The translations under genes and the position numbers were made by a program. A DNA stretch of 36,984 nucleotides. It comes from an uncultured Clostridia bacterium (GTDB taxonomy: Bacteria; Bacillota; Clostridia; Lachnospirales; Lachnospiraceae). Where the stretch lies: positions 1-36,984 of the forward strand of contig CAMIVF010000002.1 in assembly GCA_946401715.1 (NCBI GenBank). Direction: 5' to 3'. This document shows, in pieces, positions 25,980-34,165 of this stretch (the first letter of the stretch is position 1; each line of letters begins with the position of its first letter). The notes under the pieces are model-generated. The model worked only from the letters and a program-made list of their open reading frames with translations. It searched no databases and was not told the DNA's origin.

Positions 25980-26972
25980 TTACTGATACTTCAGGTTTGA
26001 ATTGACGCTGATACCGGTCCATTCCTTTTTCCCGGAATCAACATATTCCGCCGGTATGGTGCAAGTCACCACGGAAGACTGCCCTCCCTCAAGAGCAGCC
26101 TGCACCGGCACATTGACCTTCATGACATCTCCGGCTCCCTCATCGGTGACGACAAGGTCAATGGTATCACACCACTTAGAGGTCTCGGTTCCATTTGCAA
26201 GCCATACCGCGCAGCAGACGGTTCCGTCCTCTTCCTGCCACAGAAGCGTAGGCAGCGCGTACAGAGCGCCCTCGAAGACCGCGCCTGACGCGAACCGCAT
26301 GCCCAGCGAAGGATAGAGATCAGCCGCGTTTCTCCCGCTGTCGGAGGCATTCCTGAATTCTTCCGGATAGTTCAGTGCGAGCAGTTCCCCTGCCGGAGAG
26401 ATGCTTGCCTTCCAACCGTCCTCATACTTTGCCAGCCGCATGAGCGTCGAATACCAGGAAACCGCCCCTGAGACATCCACATCGTAGTCGCACAGCGCCA
26501 CCGCAAAATAGTATGGGCTCTTCGTTGTATCCTGCGTAGGATCAAAGAAGCACAGATCTGCGTGATGTCCCAGATCTGAAGTGTCGCTCAGGGAAGACTT
26601 CACCGCCTGGAGCTGATCCTGAACAGTCTTTGCGTCCGCGCCTGCCTCGAACAGGGCAGCAAAGCTGCTGTTATCGTTGACGTCTGCGTAATGCTGCATC
26701 TGGGAATACAGTGTCCTTGCAGCACTCACCGCCTCCTCCGCCGTCAGGTTCTCCTCGACCGGATTCAGGATCTTCTCGTCTCCCGCAGCCGGAGCGTCCG
26801 TGGCTGCACTGTCTGCAGGCACACTCTCTTCGGGTAATACGTCAGCCTCTGTCTCGATCTCGGACTCTTCCGTACCGATGATCCGGATCCGCGCGGCTTC
26901 TGCAGCCGGAGCACAAGACACAGTGAATAGACTCACCGCTGCACAAAAAGCGATCCATCTGTTCTTTTTCAT
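25980..26972 (-). CDS. secreted protein of unknown function
   Basis: Exported protein of 330 residues. The signal peptide (MKKNRW, hydrophobic core) is followed by VSC at 18-20 and AEAA at 24-27. The lipobox is poor (T at -3), so signal peptidase I cleavage is as likely as lipidation. After an acidic linker come a helical part (TAEEAVSAARTLYSQMQHYADVN) and a beta-rich part with repeated Tyr, Trp and Gly. No family is recognised. ATG at 26972 has GGAGGAG just upstream and the promoter at 27012-27040 drives it. It is the first gene of a run to the terminator at 17108-17155 that also includes the serine-hydrolase-like protein, purL and the CapA-like protein. Confidence 0.78.
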   Translation of the reverse strand: MKKNRWIAFCAAVSLFTVSCAPAAEAARIRIIGTEESEIETEADVLPEESVPADSAATDAPAAGDEKILNPVEENLTAEEAVSAARTLYSQMQHYADVNDNSSFAALFEAGADAKTVQDQLQAVKSSLSDTSDLGHHADLCFFDPTQDTTKSPYYFAVALCDYDVDVSGAVSWYSTLMRLAKYEDGWKASISPAGELLALNYPEEFRNASDSGRNAADLYPSLGMRFASGAVFEGALYALPTLLWQEEDGTVCCAVWLANGTETSKWCDTIDLVVTDEGAGDVMKVNVPVQAALEGGQSSVVTCTIPAEYVDSGKKEWTGISVNSNLKYQ

Positions 26973-27011
26973 AATCTCCTCCGATCACATGCGAACGGCA
27001 TGGTTCTACAT

Positions 27012-27040
27012 ATTGTAGCGCATTTCCGGGCAGGATACAA
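27012..27040 (-). promoter_or_regulatory. promoter of the 26972-17201 transcription unit
   Basis: TTGTAT (27035-27040), 17-bp spacer, TACAAT (27012-27017) on the minus strand. This would drive the four-gene unit through purL. It lies just outside the long inverted-repeat element. Confidence 0.55.
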
Positions 27041-27063
27041 CAAGTTAACACACACGATCACCT

Positions 27064-27287
27064 CGCAGGCACCGAGGCCCTGAGGCTAAAAGGGTTACAC
27101 CAGAGGGCCGCTCGCGCTTATGGTCTCGCCTGCTGGCTCGGTCGGTGCTGAACGTGTGCCACTGGCACACAGCGCCCTCGCGTAGCGGTACTAACCTCGC
27201 GCAGAAAAGCACTGCGCTCGCTAAGTACCGACGCTGCGGATGCCCTCTTTGCGTAACCCTTTTAGCCTCAGGGCCTCGGTGCCTGCG
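27064..27287. repeat. 224-bp element with perfect 35-bp terminal inverted repeats
   Basis: The first 35 bp (27064-27098) and the last 35 bp (27253-27287) are exact reverse complements. Inside, a further AGAGGGC/GCCCTCT pair extends the stem, followed by GTGTGCC/GGCACAC (near 27154-27170) and a CGGTACT/AGTACCG stem enclosing a GCGCAG/CTGCGC hairpin, so the element can fold into a branched structure. It has no credible reading frame. No target-site duplication is seen at its edges. It separates two divergent promoters. A MITE-like or dispersed structured repeat is most likely; a structured RNA cannot be excluded. The whole 26973-27364 gap contains this element plus the two promoters and the palindrome at 27305-27338. 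Confidence 0.8.
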
Positions 27288-27304
27288 CTTTGCCGCGTGG
27301 CATC

Positions 27305-27338
27305 CTGCCTGCGGCTATGCTATAATAGCCGCAGGCAG
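27305..27338 (+). promoter_or_regulatory. palindromic promoter/operator of the HTH gene
   Basis: A perfect 14-bp inverted repeat (27305-27318 with 27325-27338) and 6-nt loop contains a perfect extended -10, TG-C-TATAAT (27318-27326, plus strand). No clear -35. Transcription would start about 27333, 32 nt before the HTH gene. A repressor bound to the palindrome would cover the -10, so autoregulation by the encoded HTH protein is plausible but unproven. Confidence 0.6.
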
Positions 27339-27364
27339 ACCGGAATTCAGGAGACAGGAACGAC

Positions 27365-27886
27365 ATGGAAGATCCGAAGGAAATGATTGCAAACCTGAAT
27401 AAGCAGATCTCTGAGCTGAAGAGCCAGGTGAAGAGTGCCACTCTCGAGATGGAGATGATGCGTGCGCGGATGACGGATCTGCGCAAGGACGCGCAGCAGG
27501 CTGTTCAGATTGAGCGCTTTATCATCCCGGACGCGGACCGGCTTGGGGAGATCAATGACCTGGTGGATCTGATGGACAAAGCCATCAAGAAGACGCGGCG
27601 TTCGCGCAAGGCGCAGGCAGAGAAAACGGGACGCCCTGACAGCGCCCCGCCGAGAAAAGTCGATGAACGTATGATTCTGATCGTCCTGAAGCTGCGCAGG
27701 AAGGGATGCTATATCCGCGAGATCGCGGACCATACCGGCCTTGCGCACGGTACCGTTCATAATATCATCAAGAAATTCGGCAGCAATCCCCAGATGCAGA
27801 GCCTCGTGACGGAAGGCACGCAGATGGAACTGACGGATTATCTGCTGATCCGCCCGGAGGATGAGGCAGACGGATATGATGCATAA
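27365..27886 (+). CDS. coiled-coil helix-turn-helix protein
   Basis: A 173-residue protein. Residues 1-50 are a heptad-like coiled coil (NLNKQISELKSQVKSATLEM), 51-80 a short acidic then basic helix, and 100-138 a helix-turn-helix with REIADHTGLAHGTVHNIIKKFG. The HTH resembles the C-terminal recognition domain of serine resolvases and invertases (HTH_7-like; RKVD-IREIA-GTV). No catalytic resolvase domain is present, so it is probably a DNA-binding regulator that dimerises through the coiled coil. ATG at 27365 has GGAG 11 nt upstream. It ends 15 nt before the convergent Mrp gene. Confidence 0.75.
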   Translation: MEDPKEMIANLNKQISELKSQVKSATLEMEMMRARMTDLRKDAQQAVQIERFIIPDADRLGEINDLVDLMDKAIKKTRRSRKAQAEKTGRPDSAPPRKVDERMILIVLKLRRKGCYIREIADHTGLAHGTVHNIIKKFGSNPQMQSLVTEGTQMELTDYLLIRPEDEADGYDA

Positions 27887-27901
27887 CCGCCCTGTCCGGG
27901 C

Positions 27902-28753
27902 TCAGACCTTCCGCAGGCAGTCCATCGCGCCATTCATATATGCATTGTCCACCTGAGCAAACTTTCCTTCGTCGGCCTTTTCAGCATAGGCCGGCTCGAT
28001 CGGAATCCTGCCTGCAAGAGGCAGTCCGCTCTTTTTGGCGATCTCTTCGATCCGGCTCTTTCCGAACACTTCGATCTTCCTGCCGCAGTCCGGACAGCTG
28101 AGCCAGCTGTAGTTCTCGATCACGCCCAGCACCGGAATGTCCATCATCCTGGCCATGTTCAGCGCCTTCGTCACGATCATCTGCACCAGATCCTGCGGGC
28201 TGGTGACGATAAAAATCCCATCCACGGGCAGGGACTGGAATACCGTCAGCGGAACATCGCCGGTTCCCGGCGGCATGTCAACCAGCAGGTAATCCAGCTC
28301 ACCCCATACAACGTCTGTCCAGAACTGCTTCACGACGCCGGCGATGATCGGTCCTCTCCAGATCACAGCCTGCTCCGGGTCTTCCATGATCAGGTTCAGG
28401 CTCATCACCTTGATGCCGTTTTCTGTCATCTTCGGAAGAAACTCTGTCTCGCTGGCCGCCTCTGCCGGCCCTCTCAGCCCATACATCTTCGGAATCGAAG
28501 GACCTGTGATATCCGCGTCCAGGATGCCGACGCGCGCGCCAGTCTTCGCAAGCGCGTTGGCGAGGGAAGCTGTCACCAGGGACTTGCCCACACCGCCCTT
28601 GCCGGATACGACACCGATTACATGCCCGATGCTGCTGTGCGCATTCTGATCCACCCGGAAGGACTCCGGCTGGGCGCTTCTGCTCGGACATCCCTCGCAG
28701 CTTTCTCTGTCACAGGCGGACGCGCCTGCGCAATTCTGATCTTTTTCTGCCAT
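27902..28753 (-). CDS. mrp: Mrp/NBP35-family iron-sulfur carrier ATPase
   Basis: Cytoplasmic P-loop ATPase of 283 residues that carries and delivers Fe-S clusters. The deviant Walker A GKGGVGKS is at 51-58, the switch DADITGPSIPKMYG near 75-90, and the cluster-binding CPDCG motif near residue 225. A cysteine-rich N-terminus (C8, C14, C19, C22) resembles the extra cluster motif of Nbp35-type proteins, spacing not identical. ATG at 28753 has GAAGGAG upstream. A promoter candidate at 28858-28886 gives it its own transcript start within the larger minus-strand series. Confidence 0.9.
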   Translation of the reverse strand: MAEKDQNCAGASACDRESCEGCPSRSAQPESFRVDQNAHSSIGHVIGVVSGKGGVGKSLVTASLANALAKTGARVGILDADITGPSIPKMYGLRGPAEAASETEFLPKMTENGIKVMSLNLIMEDPEQAVIWRGPIIAGVVKQFWTDVVWGELDYLLVDMPPGTGDVPLTVFQSLPVDGIFIVTSPQDLVQMIVTKALNMARMMDIPVLGVIENYSWLSCPDCGRKIEVFGKSRIEEIAKKSGLPLAGRIPIEPAYAEKADEGKFAQVDNAYMNGAMDCLRKV

Positions 28754-28791
28754 TTTTCTGTCTCCTTCTGCCTATAGTCTCATTCATCAGC

Positions 28792-28850
28792 ACGCAAAAA
28801 CACAGGACGGACCGGGATGCCTGCAAGGCACCCCCCGCAGGATTTTGCGT
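28792..28850 (-). ncRNA. structured 5' leader of the Mrp gene
   Basis: An 8-bp outer pair ACGCAAAA/TTTTGCGT (28792-28799 with 28843-28850) encloses an inner stem built from GGG-TGCCT and AGGCA-CCC (28814-28833). It starts just downstream of the promoter candidate and upstream of the ribosome binding site, so the transcript would begin with this fold. I do not recognise a known riboswitch class. It could instead be a terminator remnant. Confidence 0.3.
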
Positions 28851-28857
28851 TCCCACA

Positions 28858-28886
28858 ATCCTACCACATATCTGCCATGGGCTCAA
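28858..28886 (-). promoter_or_regulatory. possible promoter for mrp
   Basis: TTGAGC (28881-28886), 17-bp spacer, TAGGAT (28858-28863) on the minus strand, directly after the aminopeptidase P stop codon. Four of six matches in each box. Confidence 0.4.
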
Positions 28887-28887
28887 C

Positions 28888-30705
28888 TCAGATGGCGCGG
28901 GTCGCTTCCCGGAGCCATTCCTTTTCAGCACCCTCCAGATACGGGGCGATATTCTCATACACCTGTGCATGATACGCGTTAAGCAGTGCTTTCTCGCGGT
29001 CATTCAGCATCGAAGGTATGATGGCGTCAAGCTCCCACGGCACCATGGTCAGCGTCTCGAACCGCATGAACTGTCCGTAAGAATTCTTCTCATCCTTCAC
29101 GCAGAGCATCAGGTTCTCGCACCTTACGCCAAACTCATTTTCAAAATAAACGCCCGGCTCGTTGGAGGTGACCATGCCCTCCTCCATCACGCAAGGCAGC
29201 GGACGGTTCTGCATGAGCTTATAGCTGAAGCTGTTCGGCCCCTCATGGACATTCAGCAGGAAGCCGACACCGTGGCCGGTTCCGTGGTTGTAATCCACGC
29301 CAATCTCCCACAGAGGCTGCCTGGCAAGATAGTCCAGAACGGTTCCGGTGCAGCCATAGAGGAACCTTGCACCTCCCAGGTTCAGGTTCCCGCGCAGGAC
29401 ACGGGTGTAAAACTCCTTCTCCTTCTGCGTCAGAGGACCGCAGGCAATCGTCCGGGTAATGTCGGTCGTCCCCTCCAGGTACTGCCCGCCCGAATCCAGA
29501 AGCAGAAACCCTCTGGGCTCTACCGGGATATCCGATTCTACCGTCGGACTGTAATGAATCACGGCCCCGTGCGCGCCATAGGCCGCGATGGTTTCAAAGC
29601 TCGGCCCCAGAAAATGCGCCTGCTCCTGCCTCAGTGTAAGCAGCTTCTGCGCCACACCCAGCTCGGTGACCGGCCTGGCCTGATCCGCATGCTTCATCTG
29701 CTCCTTCAGCCAGCAGATCAGCCTGCATACACTGACGCCGTCCTTGATGTGTGCCTGGCGTATATGCGACATTTCCACGGGATTCTTGACCGCTTTCATC
29801 AGAATCTCCGGATTCGTCCTTTTGACGCATGCGGCATGCATCACTGACGTCCAAAGCGTGTCGCTGACTTTGGAAGGATCGAGCAGGACACGGTCTTTGG
29901 CCGGAATCTTTTTTGCGTCCGCATAAATCTCATCATATGGTCTCAGCTCCACGCCATCTTTTTCCAGCGCTTCGCAAACACTCGTGCCGAAGGCTTTCCC
30001 GGCCGCATAGAGATATGCCTTTTGGGGCAGCACCATCAGGTATGACAAAAAGACAGGATTATCCTCGCTATCAGCGCCGCGCAGATTCAACAGCCATGCA
30101 ATGTCATCCAGGGATGAGAGAATATGCCGGCTGCAGTTCTCCTTCTCCATGGCTTCCCGGACCATGGCCAGCTTCTGCACGCGGCTTTTCCCTGTATAGG
30201 AATCGTCCAGCTGCCACACCCTTTCCGCAGAAAGCGGCGGGCGGTCTTTCCAGATTCTCCCCACCAGATCCAGCGGGCCATCCGGAGCGCTTCCGACGCA
30301 GGAGATCCCCTTTGCTTCCAGCTTCTTCCGCAGCTGATCCGCCTTCGCGAACGCAACGCACCGGCCGTCATATCCAAGAACCTGGCCTTTCGACAGATGC
30401 TCCTCCAGAAAAGCTTCGATTCCGGGAACGCCTTCCTGTCCGGCCTTCATCAGTGTGATCCCTGTTCCATCCAACTGCTGCGCAGCCTGCAGGAAATACC
30501 TCCCGTCCGTCCACAGGTAAGCACTGTCTGCCAGCACCAGCGCGGTGCCCGCTGACCCGGTGAACCCGGTCAGGAACGCCCTGCACTTAAAGTAGTCTCC
30601 AACATATTCCGATCCGTGGAAATCATCGGTCGGCACCAGGTATGCATCGATTCCTTCCTGTTTCATGCACGCCCGAAGCGCGCTCAGTCTTTCACCAGCT
30701 GTCAC
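28888..30705 (-). CDS. pepP: aminopeptidase P (Xaa-Pro), M24B family
   Basis: Metallopeptidase of 605 residues that removes an N-terminal residue preceding proline. It has two creatinase-like N-terminal domains and a C-terminal pita-bread domain with all five metal ligands visible: D404 (LLLDSGG), D415 (TTDITRT), H478 (GTGHGVGF), E516 (SNEPGVY) and E530 (RCENLM). The length fits the long aminopeptidase P form with an M24 C-terminal extension. No signal peptide. Start is a GTG at 30705 with AAAGGA 9 nt upstream, on the same strand 85 nt after coaX. It is probably cytoplasmic and works with the peptide-type ABC transporter further upstream, but that is inference. Confidence 0.92.
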   Translation of the reverse strand: MTAGERLSALRACMKQEGIDAYLVPTDDFHGSEYVGDYFKCRAFLTGFTGSAGTALVLADSAYLWTDGRYFLQAAQQLDGTGITLMKAGQEGVPGIEAFLEEHLSKGQVLGYDGRCVAFAKADQLRKKLEAKGISCVGSAPDGPLDLVGRIWKDRPPLSAERVWQLDDSYTGKSRVQKLAMVREAMEKENCSRHILSSLDDIAWLLNLRGADSEDNPVFLSYLMVLPQKAYLYAAGKAFGTSVCEALEKDGVELRPYDEIYADAKKIPAKDRVLLDPSKVSDTLWTSVMHAACVKRTNPEILMKAVKNPVEMSHIRQAHIKDGVSVCRLICWLKEQMKHADQARPVTELGVAQKLLTLRQEQAHFLGPSFETIAAYGAHGAVIHYSPTVESDIPVEPRGFLLLDSGGQYLEGTTDITRTIACGPLTQKEKEFYTRVLRGNLNLGGARFLYGCTGTVLDYLARQPLWEIGVDYNHGTGHGVGFLLNVHEGPNSFSYKLMQNRPLPCVMEEGMVTSNEPGVYFENEFGVRCENLMLCVKDEKNSYGQFMRFETLTMVPWELDAIIPSMLNDREKALLNAYHAQVYENIAPYLEGAEKEWLREATRAI

Positions 30706-30790
30706 TTTCTTTGTCCTTTCTGTGCGCCCCGCCCGGGTCCTTCAGCCAGCCGCTTCACAGGCCAAGTCTCCGGGCCGGTTCCTGTCTGCC

Positions 30791-31555
30791 TCACCTGTTT
30801 TTTTCGTAGATTGCCGCCAGCCCCGTCAAAAGCAGCGCCTTGTCCAGGATGATCTCATGCCGGCAGACCGGAGTCACACTGGAAGCAAGGCCTCCCGTCG
30901 CAATGACAGTCATCTTCTGTCCCATCTCCTCTTCCATCCGGTCCAGAAGTCCATCGATCATCGCGGCATGGCCAAAGACCAGGCCGCTGCGCATGGCGTC
31001 CACCGTATTGCGCCCGACCGCATGCTTCGGAATATCAAGGCTGATCCCGCTCAGCATGGAAGTGCCTGACACCAGAGAGTTCAGGCTCAGCCGGAGGCCG
31101 GGCATGATCGCTCCTCCGATATAATTACTCTCCCGGTCCACGACAGACAGGGTCGTCGCGGTTCCCATGTCGATGACGACAAGCGGCGGCCGGTATTTTG
31201 CCAGCGCGCCTGCAGCGCCCGCGACAAGATCCGCGCCTACAGAAGACGGATCATCGATCCGGATGCTCAGTCCGGTTTTTGTTCCCGGTCCGAGTACCAG
31301 CGCTGTCTTTCCCGTTATTTTCCGCAGCGCCGTCCGGATCACCGGTGTAATCGGCGGGACGACAGAGGAAATGATCGAGCCCTCCACACGCTCCGGACTG
31401 ATTTTGTGCAGATCCAGCGCAACCCGGAACAGAATCGCATATTCGAGTGAGGTCTTTACCTTGTCTGTCGAAAGCCGTTCCGTAAACAGGACCTTCTCCT
31501 TCTCCATGCCTCCGATCACGATGTTTGTGTTTCCTACGTCAATCGCAAGTATCAT
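30791..31555 (-). CDS. coaX: type III pantothenate kinase
   Basis: First enzyme of coenzyme A synthesis, 254 residues. ASKHA-fold motifs are visible: DVGNTN (6-11), DMGTATTL near 129-136 and PGLRLSL/GTSMLSGI (about 151-170) with the conserved GR-T in VGRNTVDAM. These mark the CoaX type, which uses pantothenate and nucleotide with a monovalent cation and is not feedback-inhibited by CoA. ATG at 31555 has GGAGGGGG upstream. It starts 28 nt after the MBL-fold hydrolase and is followed by pepP, so they form a transcription unit. Confidence 0.93.
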   Translation of the reverse strand: MILAIDVGNTNIVIGGMEKEKVLFTERLSTDKVKTSLEYAILFRVALDLHKISPERVEGSIISSVVPPITPVIRTALRKITGKTALVLGPGTKTGLSIRIDDPSSVGADLVAGAAGALAKYRPPLVVIDMGTATTLSVVDRESNYIGGAIMPGLRLSLNSLVSGTSMLSGISLDIPKHAVGRNTVDAMRSGLVFGHAAMIDGLLDRMEEEMGQKMTVIATGGLASSVTPVCRHEIILDKALLLTGLAAIYEKNR

Positions 31556-31583
31556 AATTTCCCCCTCCGGCTGTTTTGCCGCT

Positions 31584-32378
31584 TCATACCCTGATTGTCC
31601 TGATTTCCATTCTCTTTCCCGGAACCGGCTTTACGATCCTGATCCGTGGGAATTCCTTCTCCGCCAGACGTCTCAAAGGCGTCAGGTCCACATTGCGTGA
31701 CATCGGCGGAAACGCATTGTCAAAATGACTCAGCACAACGATCTTCGGCTTCAGCCTCGCAAGCACCTCCCGCGCTCTGGCCGGCAGGTCATTGTTGCCC
31801 TGATAGGGAAGAATCACAATATCGGCTCCTTCCGGATACTGTTCTTCCGGATCCAGTGCCAGGCTCCCCAGCACAAGAATCCTCTTCCCGCCCGCCTTCA
31901 CGTCAAATACCAGACTCTCCCCCGCTTCCTTGAAGAACCTGTTTGCCTGAAACAGAAACGGGAGGTTCCCGGCATAGCGCAGTACGCGCCCGGGCGACAG
32001 CGTATCAAACAGATGCCTCCACTGGAAGTCGATATGCCTCCCTTTTAATACATCGATCATAATCGATCCGATCGCATAGGACCGGCCGGCATCGATCTGT
32101 ACCACATTGCTCTGGTCTTCAGAGAACTGCTCCAGCGTATCACAGCACTGCTTCGAGCAGAATACGCTGATATCCCCTTCGCCTGCTTCCAGCAGCTCCT
32201 GTGCGGTATACAGATGATCAAAATGGCAATGCGTCACGAAGATTGTATCATATTCCATCAGCGCTTCCGGATCGGCGCCGTAAGAGCCTCCCTTCAGCTC
32301 CAGGAACGGATCAAACAAAATCCTGTCCTCCCCGCACTGAAGTCCGAAGCATGCTGTTCCATACCATGTCAGTGTCAT
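31584..32378 (-). CDS. MBL-fold metallo-hydrolase (UlaG-like)
   Basis: A 264-residue member of the metallo-beta-lactamase superfamily, UlaG/ZipD-like group. The metal motif THCHFDH has H50, H52, D54 and H55; further ligands are expected at GRH and LSHFDN. No signal peptide, so cytoplasmic. The ATG at 32378 is chosen because AAAAGGA lies upstream; a longer frame would reach back to 32477 and overlap the ABC ATPase end. It lies 95 nt after that ATPase gene and 28 nt before coaX. Substrate unknown. Confidence 0.85.
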   Translation of the reverse strand: MTLTWYGTACFGLQCGEDRILFDPFLELKGGSYGADPEALMEYDTIFVTHCHFDHLYTAQELLEAGEGDISVFCSKQCCDTLEQFSEDQSNVVQIDAGRSYAIGSIMIDVLKGRHIDFQWRHLFDTLSPGRVLRYAGNLPFLFQANRFFKEAGESLVFDVKAGGKRILVLGSLALDPEEQYPEGADIVILPYQGNNDLPARAREVLARLKPKIVVLSHFDNAFPPMSRNVDLTPLRRLAEKEFPRIRIVKPVPGKRMEIRTIRV

Positions 32379-32473
32379 ACGAATTGTCCTTTTCCCCAAT
32401 GGTGCAGCGCTGCTTTGCGAATCCCTCTGTCTGCCGCCAGTCATGCTGCGAACCGGTCCCGGCAGATCCTCCG

Positions 32474-33238
32474 TCACAGCGCGTCCAGAAGAAGCGCCTG
32501 CGTATAAGGATGCTCCGGGTGCCGGAAGACCTTGTCGATCTCTCCGAACTCCACAATACTCCCGTGCTGCATAACCATCACCTTGCTGCAGATCTGGCAG
32601 ATCACATTCAGATCATGGCTGATGAACAGATAACTGAGCGAATACATTTCTTTCAGTTTCATCAGAAGCTCCAGGATCTGCGCCTGAATCGTCACATCCA
32701 GTGCGGAAACCGCCTCGTCCGCTATGATCAGCTTCGGTCTCGTGATCACGGCAGCGGCGATGCTCACCCTCTGCCTCTGTCCGCCGGACAGCGCACGTGG
32801 TTTCCGGTCCAGATATTCCTCGTCCAGCCCCACGGCGGACAGCATCTCCCGGACCATCTCCCGTCTGGCCTTCCTGGTCCGTGGAATCCAGTCCTCCTGG
32901 CTTCGTTTTGCCAGAGCCTTCAGCGGCTCCTCCAGAATCCACCGGATCGGGCGGGAGGGATTGAGGCTCGAGAAAGGATCCTGGAACACCATCTGCGGAT
33001 AAGAGGTATGGTGAATCATTTCCCCGTCATAATCCTGCGCGATGCCGAGCAGTACCTTCGCCAGCGTTGTTTTCCCGCTGCCGCTCTCCCCTACCAGGCC
33101 GAGGATATCTCCTTTGCGGATCTCGAAGCTGACATCGTGCAGAACCTGCTGCCGCTCTTTCTTTGCAAGCAAAGAAGACCGCTCCTCTTCATAGTAGCTG
33201 TTCAGATGCCGGACCTCCAGAATCATTTCGTCATCCAT
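32474..33238 (-). CDS. peptide/nickel-class ABC transporter ATPase, DppF/OppF type
   Basis: Cytoplasmic ATPase of 254 residues. Walker A GESGSGKT (50-57), Q-loop in MVFQDPF, signature LSGGQRQR, and Walker B IIADEAVSALDV, where the usual DEPVSALD has Ala in place of Pro. The catalytic Glu is kept. It lacks the C-terminal Oligo_HPY extension and is shorter than typical OppF (about 310-330), closer to NikE-sized subunits. ATG at 33238 is chosen with AGGAG upstream; a TTG at 33307 would abut the preceding gene. Second ATPase of the transporter at 32474-36984. Confidence 0.88.
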   Translation of the reverse strand: MDDEMILEVRHLNSYYEEERSSLLAKKERQQVLHDVSFEIRKGDILGLVGESGSGKTTLAKVLLGIAQDYDGEMIHHTSYPQMVFQDPFSSLNPSRPIRWILEEPLKALAKRSQEDWIPRTRKARREMVREMLSAVGLDEEYLDRKPRALSGGQRQRVSIAAAVITRPKLIIADEAVSALDVTIQAQILELLMKLKEMYSLSYLFISHDLNVICQICSKVMVMQHGSIVEFGEIDKVFRHPEHPYTQALLLDAL

Positions 33239-33307
33239 CGATCTGTTTTCTCCTGTGATATCTGCGGACGGTGCCCGTTCAGACTGACGCCTCCGGAACC
33301 TGCGCAA

Positions 33308-34111
33308 TCAGTCCCGGCTGCGGCGGTTTCTCGACGGAATCGCCGCGATCAGCTGCTTCGTGTAGGTGTGCTGCGGATTCTCAAAGACTTCTTTTGTCAG
33401 TCCCTTCTCCACAATCTTTCCTCTCTGCATCACGATGACATGCCTGCACAGGCGGTTCACGACATGGAGGTCATGACTGATAAAAAGAATCGCCACCTTG
33501 TCTTTCCTGTTCAAGCGTTTCAGACGGTCGAGAATTCTTGCCTGCATGGAAACGTCCAGCGCCGTTGTAATCTCGTCCGCAAGCAGAAGCTTCGGCTTCG
33601 TCACGATGGCCGCCGCAATCATCGCCCGCTGCAGCATACCGCCGGACAGCTCATGCGGATACTTCCTGTATACCTCTTCCGCATTCGGCAGTCCCGCATC
33701 CTGCATGGCTTTCAGGACCAGTTCCTTCTTCTGGTCCTTGCTCAGGCCCTTTCCGTGCACATACAGGCTTTCCCCTACCTGGCGCCCGATCCGGTAGACC
33801 GGGTTGAATGAAGTCATCGGTTCCTGAAACACGATGGCCATCTCATTTCCCAGAATCCGGTTCAGCTCCTTCTGCGTACAGTCAAAAATCTCGGTCCCGC
33901 CGAGCGTGATGCTGCCCTCAGTATCCGCCTTCTCTCTCGGAAGCAGTCCGCCGATGCACATGCTCGTCACGGTCTTTCCGGTTCCGCTCTCTCCGACCAG
34001 TCCCAGAATATCGCCCTCTTCCATCGTAAAGGAGACGCCGTCCACAGCGAACCGGTCGGGAGCCGCATCATGAAAATGCACTTTTAAGTTTTTGACTTCC
34101 AGAAGGCTCAT
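33308..34111 (-). CDS. peptide/nickel-class ABC transporter ATPase, DppD/OppD type
   Basis: ATPase of 267 residues, first of two. Walker A GESGTGKT (40-47), Q-loop IVFQEPM, signature HELSGGMLQR, and Walker B LLADEITTALDV, with Ile in place of the usual Pro of DEPTTALD. It ends soon after HTYTKQLIAAIP, so it lacks the C-terminal Oligo_HPY tail seen in most DppD/OppD. ATG at 34111 follows GAAGGAG. The substrate class cannot be decided from this protein. Confidence 0.88.
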   Translation of the reverse strand: MSLLEVKNLKVHFHDAAPDRFAVDGVSFTMEEGDILGLVGESGTGKTVTSMCIGGLLPREKADTEGSITLGGTEIFDCTQKELNRILGNEMAIVFQEPMTSFNPVYRIGRQVGESLYVHGKGLSKDQKKELVLKAMQDAGLPNAEEVYRKYPHELSGGMLQRAMIAAAIVTKPKLLLADEITTALDVSMQARILDRLKRLNRKDKVAILFISHDLHVVNRLCRHVIVMQRGKIVEKGLTKEVFENPQHTYTKQLIAAIPSRNRRSRD

Positions 34112-34165
34112 CCTTCTCTCCTTCTATCACGTCCGGTCGCAGGCTGTCAGATCCGGACACAGGGG

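Noticed and set aside
27145-27402. Plus-strand frame of 85 codons over the inverted-repeat element
   Set aside because: It lies within the palindromic element and runs into the HTH gene in the wrong frame; best explained as non-coding.
27887-27901. Terminator between the convergent HTH and mrp genes
   Set aside because: Only a 4-bp GCCC/GGGC pair overlaps the mrp end and no T-run follows on either strand.
32201-33811. Plus-strand frame of 536 codons
   Set aside because: Antisense to the MBL hydrolase and both ABC ATPases; no domain and no ribosome binding site.
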